Shown one piece after another: positions 37,800 to 44,886 of a stretch of DNA of 45,735 nt (positions are counted from its first letter, which is position 1; each line of letters starts with the position of its first letter). The notes beneath the pieces were generated by a model that saw only the letters and a list, made by a program, of their open reading frames with translations, was not told the origin of the DNA and made no database searches. Source of the DNA: Patescibacteria group bacterium (GTDB taxonomy: Bacteria; Patescibacteriota; Patescibacteriia; Buchananbacterales; GWA2-38-13); contig JAQTQO010000007.1 of NCBI GenBank assembly GCA_028712155.1, positions 1 through 45,735 of the forward strand. The letters are read 5' to 3'. A program made the position numbers and the translations under genes.

Positions 37800-39206
37800 A
37801 TGCGAATAACTTTTTTCGGCGCGGCCCAAAACGTTACGGGTTCAAAGCATCTCATCGAATCCGGGGGGTTCAGGCTTTTGCTGGATTGCGGATTGCACCA
37901 GGGGAAGCGCTTTGACGCGGACGCCCTTAACCGGACACTCCCCTTCAGCGCCGGCGATGTTTCCGCGACAATTCTTTCCCATGCGCATGCGGATCATTGC
38001 GGCATGCTGCCGCTCCTGGTCAAGAACGGTTATCGCAATAAAATTTTTGCCACGCCCGCGACGGCTGCCATCGCCCGCCTCATCATGCTGGATTCGGCAA
38101 AAATCCAGCTGCATGATTACCTGAACATGCAAAAACGCGCGGTCGCCGATACGAAGATTTTGCCGCCGCTCTATTCTGCCGAGGACGCGGAAGAAGCCGC
38201 CAGGTATTTTGCGCCCCTTCCCTATGCCCACGCGACGCATGCCTGGCAACCGCTCGACCAGCGTTGCCGGTTTAAATTCTACGATGCCGGACACATTCTT
38301 GGTTCCGCGGTAACCGTCGTTCAGTGCGATGAACCCGGCGGCACCACAACCTTGGCGTACACCGGCGACTTAGGGAATACGCATGTGCCGCTGCTCCATG
38401 AACCGGAAATTATCGCCGAACCGGTCGACACGCTGATCATCGAGTGCACCTACGGCAATAAAAATCACCGTCCAATAGCTGAAATCGCGGATCACCTGAA
38501 AGAAATCATTCGCGATGCCGTGCAAAACAAGCGCAAGATCATCATCCCGGCTTTCGCGCTGGGACGGACCCAGGAGCTTATCTATATCCTGCACAAACTC
38601 TATCATCAAGGCGAAATCCCGGTCATACCCATCTACCTCGATAGCCCGCTGGCGAGCGACATCACGAACGTCTATGCCAGCCACCAGGAAGATTTTGACC
38701 AGGACACTTGGACAGATTTCATCAGCCGCAATGAATCACCGTTTTCTTTCCAGAATCTGCGCACGCTCCAAACCGTTGAAGAGTCAAAAGCATTGGTTGC
38801 GGCGTCCGGTCCGTTCATGGTTATCGCCTCATCCGGCATGGCCGAAGGAGGGCGCATCGTAGACCATCTTGAACGCGGTGTGAGCGATCCCAATACAATT
38901 ATCATGATAACCGGCTACCAGGCGGAGAATACCTTGGGCAGAAAATTGCAGGATGGCATCACACCCGTGCGCATTTACGACCGTACGTATGACGTCCGCG
39001 CACGCGTCGTGATCGTCGATGAGTTAAGCGCCCACGCGGATCAACGCGGACTCCTGGCATATGTTTCCCGAACAAAAAATCTGCAGAAAATTTTTCTCGT
39101 GCATTCCGAGCTGCCCCAGGCGATGGCGTTTAAAGAAATTCTCACACAACATTTTCCAGCCCTTGATATAACCATCCCCGCCGTCGGTCAAAGTTTTGAG
39201 GTATAA
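37800..39206 (+). CDS. MBL-fold/beta-CASP ribonuclease
   Basis: The 468-residue protein begins with FFGAAQNVTGSKHLIE and carries the metal-binding SHAHADHCG (His61, His63, Asp65, His66), GHILGSA, YTGDLGN, and IIECTYGNKNH. The beta-CASP insert has PAFALGRTQELIYILH (motif A region) and ASSGMAEGGRIVDHL. The C-terminal part has ELSAHADQRGLL and FLVHSE with the closing motif His residues. This is the bacterial relative of CPSF73/Ysh1, expected to cut RNA internally or from the 5' end. No KH domain is fused. ATG 37800 is preceded by AGGT. A double hairpin follows the gene. Confidence 0.93.
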   Translation: MRITFFGAAQNVTGSKHLIESGGFRLLLDCGLHQGKRFDADALNRTLPFSAGDVSATILSHAHADHCGMLPLLVKNGYRNKIFATPATAAIARLIMLDSAKIQLHDYLNMQKRAVADTKILPPLYSAEDAEEAARYFAPLPYAHATHAWQPLDQRCRFKFYDAGHILGSAVTVVQCDEPGGTTTLAYTGDLGNTHVPLLHEPEIIAEPVDTLIIECTYGNKNHRPIAEIADHLKEIIRDAVQNKRKIIIPAFALGRTQELIYILHKLYHQGEIPVIPIYLDSPLASDITNVYASHQEDFDQDTWTDFISRNESPFSFQNLRTLQTVEESKALVAASGPFMVIASSGMAEGGRIVDHLERGVSDPNTIIMITGYQAENTLGRKLQDGITPVRIYDRTYDVRARVVIVDELSAHADQRGLLAYVSRTKNLQKIFLVHSELPQAMAFKEILTQHFPALDITIPAVGQSFEV

Positions 39207-39251
39207 AAAAATTCAACCAACCGGAGTGGCAAATTTGAGGATGATTATGCT

Positions 39252-39301
39252 GGCGGGTAACGGCACCCGCCAAAGAACCCTTTCTTTCTGAAAGGGTTCT
39301 T
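39252..39301 (+). terminator. Double hairpin terminator after the beta-CASP gene
   Basis: GGCGGGT/ACCCGCC (39252-39271) is followed at once by a 12-bp AAGAACCCTTTC/GAAAGGGTTCTT hairpin (39273-39301). The T-tract is weak. It may also serve the convergent small gene at 39358. Confidence 0.7.
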
Positions 39302-39357
39302 GCAATTGCCTTGTTCAAAACAATCCCAACTTCTGAACCAACGGCTTGGCGTGCGCC

Positions 39358-39507
39358 CTAGAGCACCTTTTTCCCCTTGATGAACCGTAGCAAGATCATG
39401 ATAATCGCGATGACAAGAAGAATGTGGATGAACCCGCCAATGGTGTAAGAACTGACTAAGCCGAGGAGCCAGAGGACGATTAAAACGACTGCAATGGTGG
39501 TGAGCAT
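39358..39507 (-). CDS. lmo0937-like small membrane protein
   Basis: The 49-residue protein begins MLTTIAVVLIVLWLLGLVSS and continues YTIGGFIHILLVIAIIMILLRF with a basic tail IKGKKVL. Two hydrophobic segments are separated by a Gly-Gly turn. This is the pattern of the lmo0937 family (DUF5670), small membrane proteins of unknown function found widely in bacteria and often stress-associated. ATG 39507 is preceded by AGGTAAG. The frame is under 60 codons and easily overlooked. A minus-strand TATACT/TATATT-rich promoter region lies around 39555-39575. Confidence 0.85.
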   Translation of the reverse strand: MLTTIAVVLIVLWLLGLVSSYTIGGFIHILLVIAIIMILLRFIKGKKVL

Positions 39508-39757
39508 AAACTTACCTGGTTAAAATAAATACGGCTACCTGTTGCTTGCATGAGATTCAATATAATAAAAGTATAGCATAGTTTGATTACGTCGTCGATA
39601 TTGTGAGGTGGGCCGGAATACAGAATATTATATCGATGCTCACGTCACCCCTTCTCTTAAGAGAGGTTGCCACATCCTCTACAACGCCCCGCCAGAAAAA
39701 ATTGCCATATTAGACAATTTTGGTACACTTAATATAATTATAGATTAAATTGAATGT

Positions 39758-40063
39758 ATGCCTCTGAAACAATTACGGGTCATAGAAAAAATTAAATTTC
39801 TTGTATCTAATAGTATGCTGTCAAAAAAACAAATAGTAGCGGAGGTGGAGGGAAATGCTGAAGAACATCGTCAGCTTAATCAAAGGCAGGAGAGAGAAGA
39901 TGACGCCCGCGTTGACCACGCCCGGAAGGAACTTGATGAAGAAAATGAAGCGGCAAACTATGCCCATGCTCGTATATTCAAAGCATTAGTAATAAGCATT
40001 GCGATTAATTTTATTTTATTAGTAGCTTTTGCGCTGGCTTGGTATTTTCTTTTTTATAAATAG
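39758..40063 (+). CDS. Small coiled-coil membrane protein
   Basis: The 101-residue protein has a charged, probably helical or coiled-coil N-terminal part (about 30-70, EVEGNAEEHRQLNQRQEREDDARVDHARKELDEENEAAN) and one C-terminal transmembrane helix (about 76-99). It is AT-rich compared with most of the window. A TATAAT-like -10 (TTAATATAATT at about 39729-39739) lies just upstream of ATG 39758. No family was recognised. The cytoplasmic helix and tail anchor suggest a partner-binding membrane protein, but this is only a description. Confidence 0.65.
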   Translation: MPLKQLRVIEKIKFLVSNSMLSKKQIVAEVEGNAEEHRQLNQRQEREDDARVDHARKELDEENEAANYAHARIFKALVISIAINFILLVAFALAWYFLFYK

Positions 40064-40313
40064 GAGAAAAAATATTGTGAACGATACAATGGGACAAATG
40101 ACACTTGCTTAGAGTGCCAATAGACTCCCCTTCTCCAGAAAATACGTTCTCACATTCTACGATACCCCGTTTTCTAAATCCGGCCTGGTTGGACCGATTT
40201 TTTGGTGAGAAAATTTTGCTTGCGCCCGCAAAGCCGGCGAATGTGCATAACCGACTTCTGAAAATCGTGGTACAATTCATCCGTCGTTTAATTAATTACC
40301 AAACAGTACGTTT

Positions 40314-42683
40314 ATGAAAAAATCCCTACTGTTCGTAGCTGTTATTTTTGCCGGCTCCTTAATTCTCAGTTTAACGGTTCGCGCTGCCACGACTATTTCG
40401 GTGCCGCCGGATACGCTGATCAAAGGCGAAAGTTTCCCCACAATTTACTACTACGCTTCCGACGGCGGAAGATACGTTTTCCCCAATGGCCAAACCTACG
40501 GCAGCTGGTTTTCCGATTACAATAAAGTCGTAACCATTTCGGACGCCGAGCTCGCGCAAATTCCCTTGGTGGGCAACATCACGTACCGCCCCGGCGTCAG
40601 AATGATCAAAATCCAGACGAGTCCGAAAGTTTACGTGGTGGAAAAAGGCGGCGTATTGAAGTGGGTGGAGAACGAAGATATCGCCAAAAAACTCTACGGC
40701 AACGATTGGAATCAAATGATTGATGACGTGCCGGACGTATTTTTTGTGAACTACAAGACAGAAGGTTCGGTGAAAGATTCGGTGGAATACCAGCCGACGA
40801 CGGTCGCTTCCTCGGCACCAACCATCAACGACGACAAAGGCTTAATCAGGGGCGCGGGTGCTCCTGCGGCTGATACCACGGTCGGGAGTTCAACGACCAT
40901 CCCGGCAACTCCGGCCACCCCGCATCCCGGCTCCGGCACGCCCGCAACTCCCGCGTCTCCAGCGCAGCCCGGCCAAGCGACCTCCACACCCCCCATGACC
41001 GATACGCCGACCTCAACACCGTCGGGCGCAATCCCCGCGACCCCGGCTACGCCCGCCACGCCATCGAGCGGCGGCGGGGGCGGTGCGGCCACGCCCGCAA
41101 CGCCGGCCACACCCGCCACCCCACCATCAGGAGGAGCGGGTACCGTGCCAGGGCCGGATACGTTTCCGCCGATTATCACCAACGTTCAAGCGACGAGCAC
41201 GGAAACAACGGCAACCATCACCTGGCAAACGAGCGAAATGTCAAATAGCGTCGTCATCTACGCACTCGCCTCGATCAGCACGGCCTCGACCACCGTCCGC
41301 CTGTCCAGCGCCGAGAACGTCCTCTCACATGCGATGACCCTGTCTGCTCTCAGCGCTTCCACAACGTACTACTATCTGGTTGTTTCAAGTGACGCCGCCG
41401 GGAATACGGCAACGAGCACGCAATCAAGTTTCGCCACACTGGCTCCGCCGCCACCCCCGCCTCCGCCCCCGCCGCAACAAGAGTACGTGCTCCATAAATT
41501 TTATGGCGAGGGCAGCTCGGTATTCTTCGGTTCAGCCATCGCCTACGCCGATGTCAACGGCGACGGCAGAGACGACGTCATCATCGGCTCTCCGTCATTG
41601 ACGTCAAGCGCATACCGCTCGGGCAGCGTCTACGTCTACTCCGGCGCGGATTATAATTTACTGCACCGCTTTGACGGTGAAAATGCCAGTGACCGGCTGG
41701 GATTTCGCATCGCTGCCGGTGACGTAAACGGCGACGGCAAGGCCGATATCATCGCGACCGGAGCTAATAAAGTCTACATCTACTCCGGCGCGGATTACTC
41801 CCTGCTCCACCGCTTTGACAGCATCACTTCAGGCGATGGTTTTGGGTCCGCCATTGCCGCCGGCGATGTGAATGGTGACGGTAAAAAAGATATTGCGGTA
41901 ACGGCGTTCACCGGCCAAACGAACGCCGTCATCAAAATATACGTCTACTCCGGCGCAGATTACTCCCTGCTGCATACGTTCGATGCATCGGTGATGAGCG
42001 GATGGTTCGGCGAAATAATCGCCTTCGGGAATATCAACGGCGACGGGAAAGCCGACCTCATCATCAGCGCGCGCAACCGGGGCGGCAGCGCTGGCGCCAC
42101 CTGCTCAAACGGCGGGGCGACCTCGGATAGCGTGTACGTCTTTTCCGGCGCTGACTTTAGCCTCATCCGCCGCATCGACGATTCGACCACGGGCGAGAAC
42201 TTTGGCGTTTCCCTCGCGTCAGCCGGGGATGTGAATGGTGATGGGTTAGACGACATCGTGGTCGGCGCCGCCACTGCGTCATGGACCGGGTGCGAGACGG
42301 GCAGTGTCTATGTCTACTCGGGGGCTACCGGCGAGCAACTGTACCGTTTTGACGGCAATGCCCCCCCGGAAACGTTTGGCGCCTCGGTGGCTTCAGCCGG
42401 CGATGTCAATCGCGACGGCAGGTCCGATATTATCATCGGCGCCCGCGACAAAGACATCAATACCTTCACCGATATGGGCAGCGCGTATATTTATTCCGGC
42501 GCTACCGGCATCGCGCTGTTTCAATTGAACGGCGAAGCGGCCAACGATCATTTTGGCGATGTCGTCCTGGGCGGCGCCAGCTTCGATAGCCTTGACAAGG
42601 CTGATGTTATGGTCGGTACGATGTTCGCGTCACCGGGCGGCACCCATTCAAAAGGAGGCGTCTACCTCTTCTCTCTGCCGTAA
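40314..42683 (+). CDS. Secreted FG-GAP repeat (integrin-like) surface protein
   Basis: The 789-residue protein has a signal sequence (about 1-24, ending VRA). The N-terminal domain (about 25-155) contains DTLIKGESFPTIYYYASDGGRYVFPNG and MIKIQTSPKVYVVEKGGVLKWVENE. A long Thr/Pro/Ala linker with TPATPATPA repeats (about 190-275) leads to a fibronectin type III-like domain (PIITNVQATSTETTATITWQT, about 283-375). After a poly-Pro spacer come seven FG-GAP/VCBS repeats with calcium loops of the form DVNGDGKxD and the phrase VYVYSGADYxLLHRFD. This is an exported, calcium-binding beta-propeller. Adhesion to another cell is the likely role. Confidence 0.88.
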   Translation: MKKSLLFVAVIFAGSLILSLTVRAATTISVPPDTLIKGESFPTIYYYASDGGRYVFPNGQTYGSWFSDYNKVVTISDAELAQIPLVGNITYRPGVRMIKIQTSPKVYVVEKGGVLKWVENEDIAKKLYGNDWNQMIDDVPDVFFVNYKTEGSVKDSVEYQPTTVASSAPTINDDKGLIRGAGAPAADTTVGSSTTIPATPATPHPGSGTPATPASPAQPGQATSTPPMTDTPTSTPSGAIPATPATPATPSSGGGGGAATPATPATPATPPSGGAGTVPGPDTFPPIITNVQATSTETTATITWQTSEMSNSVVIYALASISTASTTVRLSSAENVLSHAMTLSALSASTTYYYLVVSSDAAGNTATSTQSSFATLAPPPPPPPPPPQQEYVLHKFYGEGSSVFFGSAIAYADVNGDGRDDVIIGSPSLTSSAYRSGSVYVYSGADYNLLHRFDGENASDRLGFRIAAGDVNGDGKADIIATGANKVYIYSGADYSLLHRFDSITSGDGFGSAIAAGDVNGDGKKDIAVTAFTGQTNAVIKIYVYSGADYSLLHTFDASVMSGWFGEIIAFGNINGDGKADLIISARNRGGSAGATCSNGGATSDSVYVFSGADFSLIRRIDDSTTGENFGVSLASAGDVNGDGLDDIVVGAATASWTGCETGSVYVYSGATGEQLYRFDGNAPPETFGASVASAGDVNRDGRSDIIIGARDKDINTFTDMGSAYIYSGATGIALFQLNGEAANDHFGDVVLGGASFDSLDKADVMVGTMFASPGGTHSKGGVYLFSLP

Positions 42684-42715
42684 ACAACCTCAAGAGATTG
42701 ATTTACCCCATCTCC

Positions 42716-42747
42716 AAAAAACCGGCCCCAGCGGGCCGGTTTTTTTG
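42716..42747 (+). terminator. Terminator after the FG-GAP gene
   Basis: AAAAAACCGGCCC pairs with GGGCCGGTTTTTT around a CAGC loop, with seven T. Confidence 0.9.
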
Positions 42748-42823
42748 TGTGTGCAAATACAATGTGAAAGTTATGGTATGATTGAAGAGTGAATATACTA
42801 ACGATCGAAATAATTCGAAACAA

Positions 42824-43201
42824 ATGACCTTATCGAACTACTTAGCGGAATTGTGGGGAATCACTATCGTAGTGGTTGCACTTACCCTGCTGATAAAACC
42901 AAAACTTCTGAAAAAGCTATTTGCCGAGGTGGAAAACGAAGCCACCATGTTTTTCTGGGGAGTGGTTACTTTCATCATCGGTGTCGCCATGGTACTGGCA
43001 CATAATGTATGGGTGCCAGATTGGCGAGTCGCCATCACCATCCTGGGATGGCTTTCGATGTTCGAGGGATTAGATGTTCTATTCTTGCCGGAACGCATGA
43101 AAAAAAGGTGGTCAAAAATGGAAAACTGGCAATGGGTAACGATATTCATGTTTCTACTTATTGTTGGCTTGATACTCACCTACTTGGGATTTACCGCATA
43201 G
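42824..43201 (+). CDS. Hypothetical four-helix membrane protein
   Basis: The 125-residue protein starts MTLSNYLAELWG. Four hydrophobic segments are visible: about 10-24 (ITIVVVALTLLI), 40-58 (FFWGVVTFIIGVAMVLAHNV), 64-82 (WRVAITILGWLSMFEGLDVLF) and 100-122. Pro and charged residues between the last two (PERMKKRWSKMENWQW) form a loop. The frame is open to a TTG at 42782, but ATG 42824 gives a normal N-terminus. The gene is AT-rich relative to its upstream neighbour. No family was recognised. Confidence 0.7.
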   Translation: MTLSNYLAELWGITIVVVALTLLIKPKLLKKLFAEVENEATMFFWGVVTFIIGVAMVLAHNVWVPDWRVAITILGWLSMFEGLDVLFLPERMKKRWSKMENWQWVTIFMFLLIVGLILTYLGFTA

Positions 43202-43304
43202 CTTTTCAGTATGAGATGGAGTAGCTAGCACGGCAGGGTAAATCTTAAACGAACTGGCTTCCTTTCTTCAAAAAATCGGGTGTCGCGCGATCGGCCCCTA
43301 TTTC

Positions 43305-43335
43305 AAAAATCCGGCCCAATGAGGCCGGATTTTTT
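43305..43335. terminator. Bidirectional terminator
   Basis: AAAAATCCGGCC (43305-43316) pairs with GGCCGGATTTTT (43323-43334) between two convergent genes. Confidence 0.9.
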
Positions 43336-43349
43336 GTACGGATGTGATG

Positions 43350-44075
43350 TTACAGTTGTTGATAGAGAGTCATAAAAATTTTCCGCTGCATAGCGGCGAA
43401 GGTCGGGCTCTCAATGATGACTCCCGTTTCATTGATGGCATCGCCGAATGCAACTTTGTCGGCGTAAATGGCCATGAGAATGTTCTCGCGCAGCAGATCG
43501 GATCCGGCCGGGACCACTTTATAGGAGCGATTCATGTTGGACGTTTTCTGCCAATCAGCAAGCGCATCGGTGATGACGAAGCGCTGAATATGATTGGTCG
43601 TCTGCCAATGCTGAAAATCGGTAACCAGGTGACGGCCCATCGCCGCAATTGCTTGCTGTGAACAGTAGCGGTAGTACGTGTCGCCGGATTTCAGCGTGTG
43701 CTGGATATCCTCGAGCACCCCGCGCATACCATTCCGGCCTTCCCAGAATCTCACCATCGGCCGACGGCCTTGGTGTTGGTGCATTGCTTTGAGTACCGGG
43801 AGCAACTTTTCATACTCCGCCTTCAATGTGCCAAAGATGAACTGTAACTTTTCCGGCGATTCGGCATGATAAAATTTTTGCCTCCCCTTCGGCGCCACCG
43901 TCACGAGGTTTTTCTTTCGTAAGCCGGAAAGGGCGGTGTAGACGGTAGGGCGATGGAGGCCGGTATCCCTGCCGAGGTGGGAAACTAGTAATGAGCCCCG
44001 TTCAAGCAACGAAAGGTACACTTGTGTTTCCTGCTGGGTTAAACCAAGGTTTCCCAACAATTCTACCGTGTCCAT
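43350..44075 (-). CDS. TrmB-like transcriptional regulator
   Basis: This 241-residue protein has an N-terminal winged helix of TrmB type (about 5-70, NLGLTQQETQVYLSLLERGSLLVSHLGRDTGLHRPTVYTALSGLRKKNLV) and a C-terminal domain of unknown ligand (about 100-241) with a phospholipase-D-like layout around RFWEGRNGMRGVLEDIQ. TrmB-type regulators usually sense sugars or other metabolites. The gene is divergent from the RiPP precursor operon. TTACACAAAAGTGTAA in the shared region and an AAAAGTGTAAAA half-site near its own start are the obvious operators, so it probably controls both itself and that operon. Confidence 0.85.
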   Translation of the reverse strand: MDTVELLGNLGLTQQETQVYLSLLERGSLLVSHLGRDTGLHRPTVYTALSGLRKKNLVTVAPKGRQKFYHAESPEKLQFIFGTLKAEYEKLLPVLKAMHQHQGRRPMVRFWEGRNGMRGVLEDIQHTLKSGDTYYRYCSQQAIAAMGRHLVTDFQHWQTTNHIQRFVITDALADWQKTSNMNRSYKVVPAGSDLLRENILMAIYADKVAFGDAINETGVIIESPTFAAMQRKIFMTLYQQL

Positions 44076-44077
44076 AT

Positions 44078-44213
44078 AAAAGTGTAAAAATTAATTACAA
44101 TAATGAAAAGTATACATTATCTGCTAAAAAAAGCAATTTTTAGCATTTTCACCATAAGAAAATTACACAAAAGTGTAAACTTGCTTGACGAATTTTACTA
44201 TCAAGCTTAGATT
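44078..44213. promoter_or_regulatory. Divergent promoters and palindromic operator of the RiPP locus
   Basis: Rightward promoter: TTGACG (44185-44190), 17 bases, TAGATT (44208-44213). A perfect palindrome TTACAC-AAAA-GTGTAA lies at 44163-44178, 6 bases before the -35. Leftward, TTGCTT-N16-TATACT (about 44142-44115) serves the TrmB-like gene, and the half-site AAAAGTGTAAAA (44078-44089) lies between that -10 and its start codon. Confidence 0.7.
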
Positions 44214-44282
44214 AACATCCAGTTTGTTTACGCGGCTCTTTGACAATGGCGCCAAGACGCCACCTTTTGGGAGAAAACCATC

Positions 44283-44333
44283 TTGCCCCGCCCCTACCCC
44301 AAACCGCCCGAACCGGATGACCCGGAAGCCTAG
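44283..44333 (+). CDS. Possible 16-residue Pro-rich leader ORF
   Basis: A TTG-started frame with GGGAGA about 7 bases upstream encodes MPRPYPKPPEPDDPEA and ends at TAG 44331. It lies between the promoter and the first precursor gene. The start is weak and translation unproven, so it is listed only as a possibility. Confidence 0.25.
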   Translation: MPRPYPKPPEPDDPEA

Positions 44334-44403
44334 AGGCCTTTCACGCGCGCCCCACCGACTTCGACGAGTCGTTGTGACTCGTCACGCTTCCCTCATGTTG
44401 TTC

Positions 44404-44416
44404 GCGCCATAGGCGC
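44404..44416 (+). promoter_or_regulatory. Hairpin before the Shine-Dalgarno of precursor A
   Basis: GCGCC-ATA-GGCGC is followed by AAGGAGA and, after a 4-base gap, ATG 44428. The same block precedes precursor B. Confidence 0.7.
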
Positions 44417-44427
44417 AAGGAGAAGTC

Positions 44428-44619
44428 ATGCACCCCACGTCCGACTCCGTCCTGATGGGCGACCACATCGCCGTGAGCCAGCCTGCGGTCTGTGTCGAGT
44501 TCGACGCCGCCGGCAACCCCACCGCCACGCTCGACGAGGAGTTCGTCGCGGCCAACTGCGAGTGCTCCGGCTGCGAGAACAACACCGGCGACGACGGCAT
44601 CTGCGGCAACGATTGGTAG
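44428..44619 (+). CDS. Putative RiPP precursor peptide A, Cys-rich core
   Basis: The 63-residue peptide has a variable N-terminus, a conserved leader stretch (VEFDxAGNPTATLDEEFVAA, residues 23-42) and a core NCECSGCENN with TGDDGICGNDW at the very end. Core cysteines are 44, 46, 49 and 59, with a terminal Trp63. Gene B, 49 bases downstream, is nearly identical over the last 40 residues while the N-terminus differs. A short acidic peptide with a Cys-rich end, followed by a radical SAM gene, is the typical layout of a modified-peptide precursor. AAGGAGA precedes the start. The core chemistry (thioether, Trp link or other) cannot be told from sequence. Confidence 0.8.
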   Translation: MHPTSDSVLMGDHIAVSQPAVCVEFDAAGNPTATLDEEFVAANCECSGCENNTGDDGICGNDW

Positions 44620-44642
44620 TCTCCGTTCCTTCCCCACACGGT

Positions 44643-44659
44643 TTGCGCCCTCGGCGCAA
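44643..44659 (+). promoter_or_regulatory. Hairpin before the Shine-Dalgarno of precursor B
   Basis: TTGCGCC-CTC-GGCGCAA is followed by GGAGA and ATG 44669. It matches the hairpin before precursor A. Confidence 0.7.
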
Positions 44660-44668
44660 GGAGAAATT

Positions 44669-44866
44669 ATGCGTGACCGTCCGTCCGATTTCATCGCCTG
44701 TCTGAACCCCCGCCTCTCCGTGAGCCTGCCCGGTGTCCGTGTCGAGTTCGACGACGCCGGCAACCCCACCGCCACGCTCGACGAGGAGTTCGTCGCGGCC
44801 AACTGCGAGTGCTCCAGCTGCGAGAATAATCCCGGCGACGACGGCGTCTGCGGCAACGAGTGGTAG
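44669..44866 (+). CDS. Putative RiPP precursor peptide B, Cys-rich core
   Basis: The 65-residue peptide has an N-terminus that differs from precursor A (MRDRPSDFIACLNPRLSVSL) but shares VEFDDAGNPTATLDEEFVAA and the core NCECSSCENN with PGDDGVCGNEW. Core cysteines are 46, 48, 51 and 61, with Trp65 last. Between the copies the leader stretch has one change and the core only a few conservative ones (G/S, T/P, I/V, D/E). Such a pattern points to selection on the leader and on the spacing of Cys, Asn, Gly and Trp. The frame is open further upstream (to 44492), but Shine-Dalgarno and hairpin fix ATG 44669. The radical SAM gene starts 20 bases after the stop. Confidence 0.82.
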   Translation: MRDRPSDFIACLNPRLSVSLPGVRVEFDDAGNPTATLDEEFVAANCECSSCENNPGDDGVCGNEW

Positions 44867-44886
44867 ATACCGAGGAGAAAACTCCG

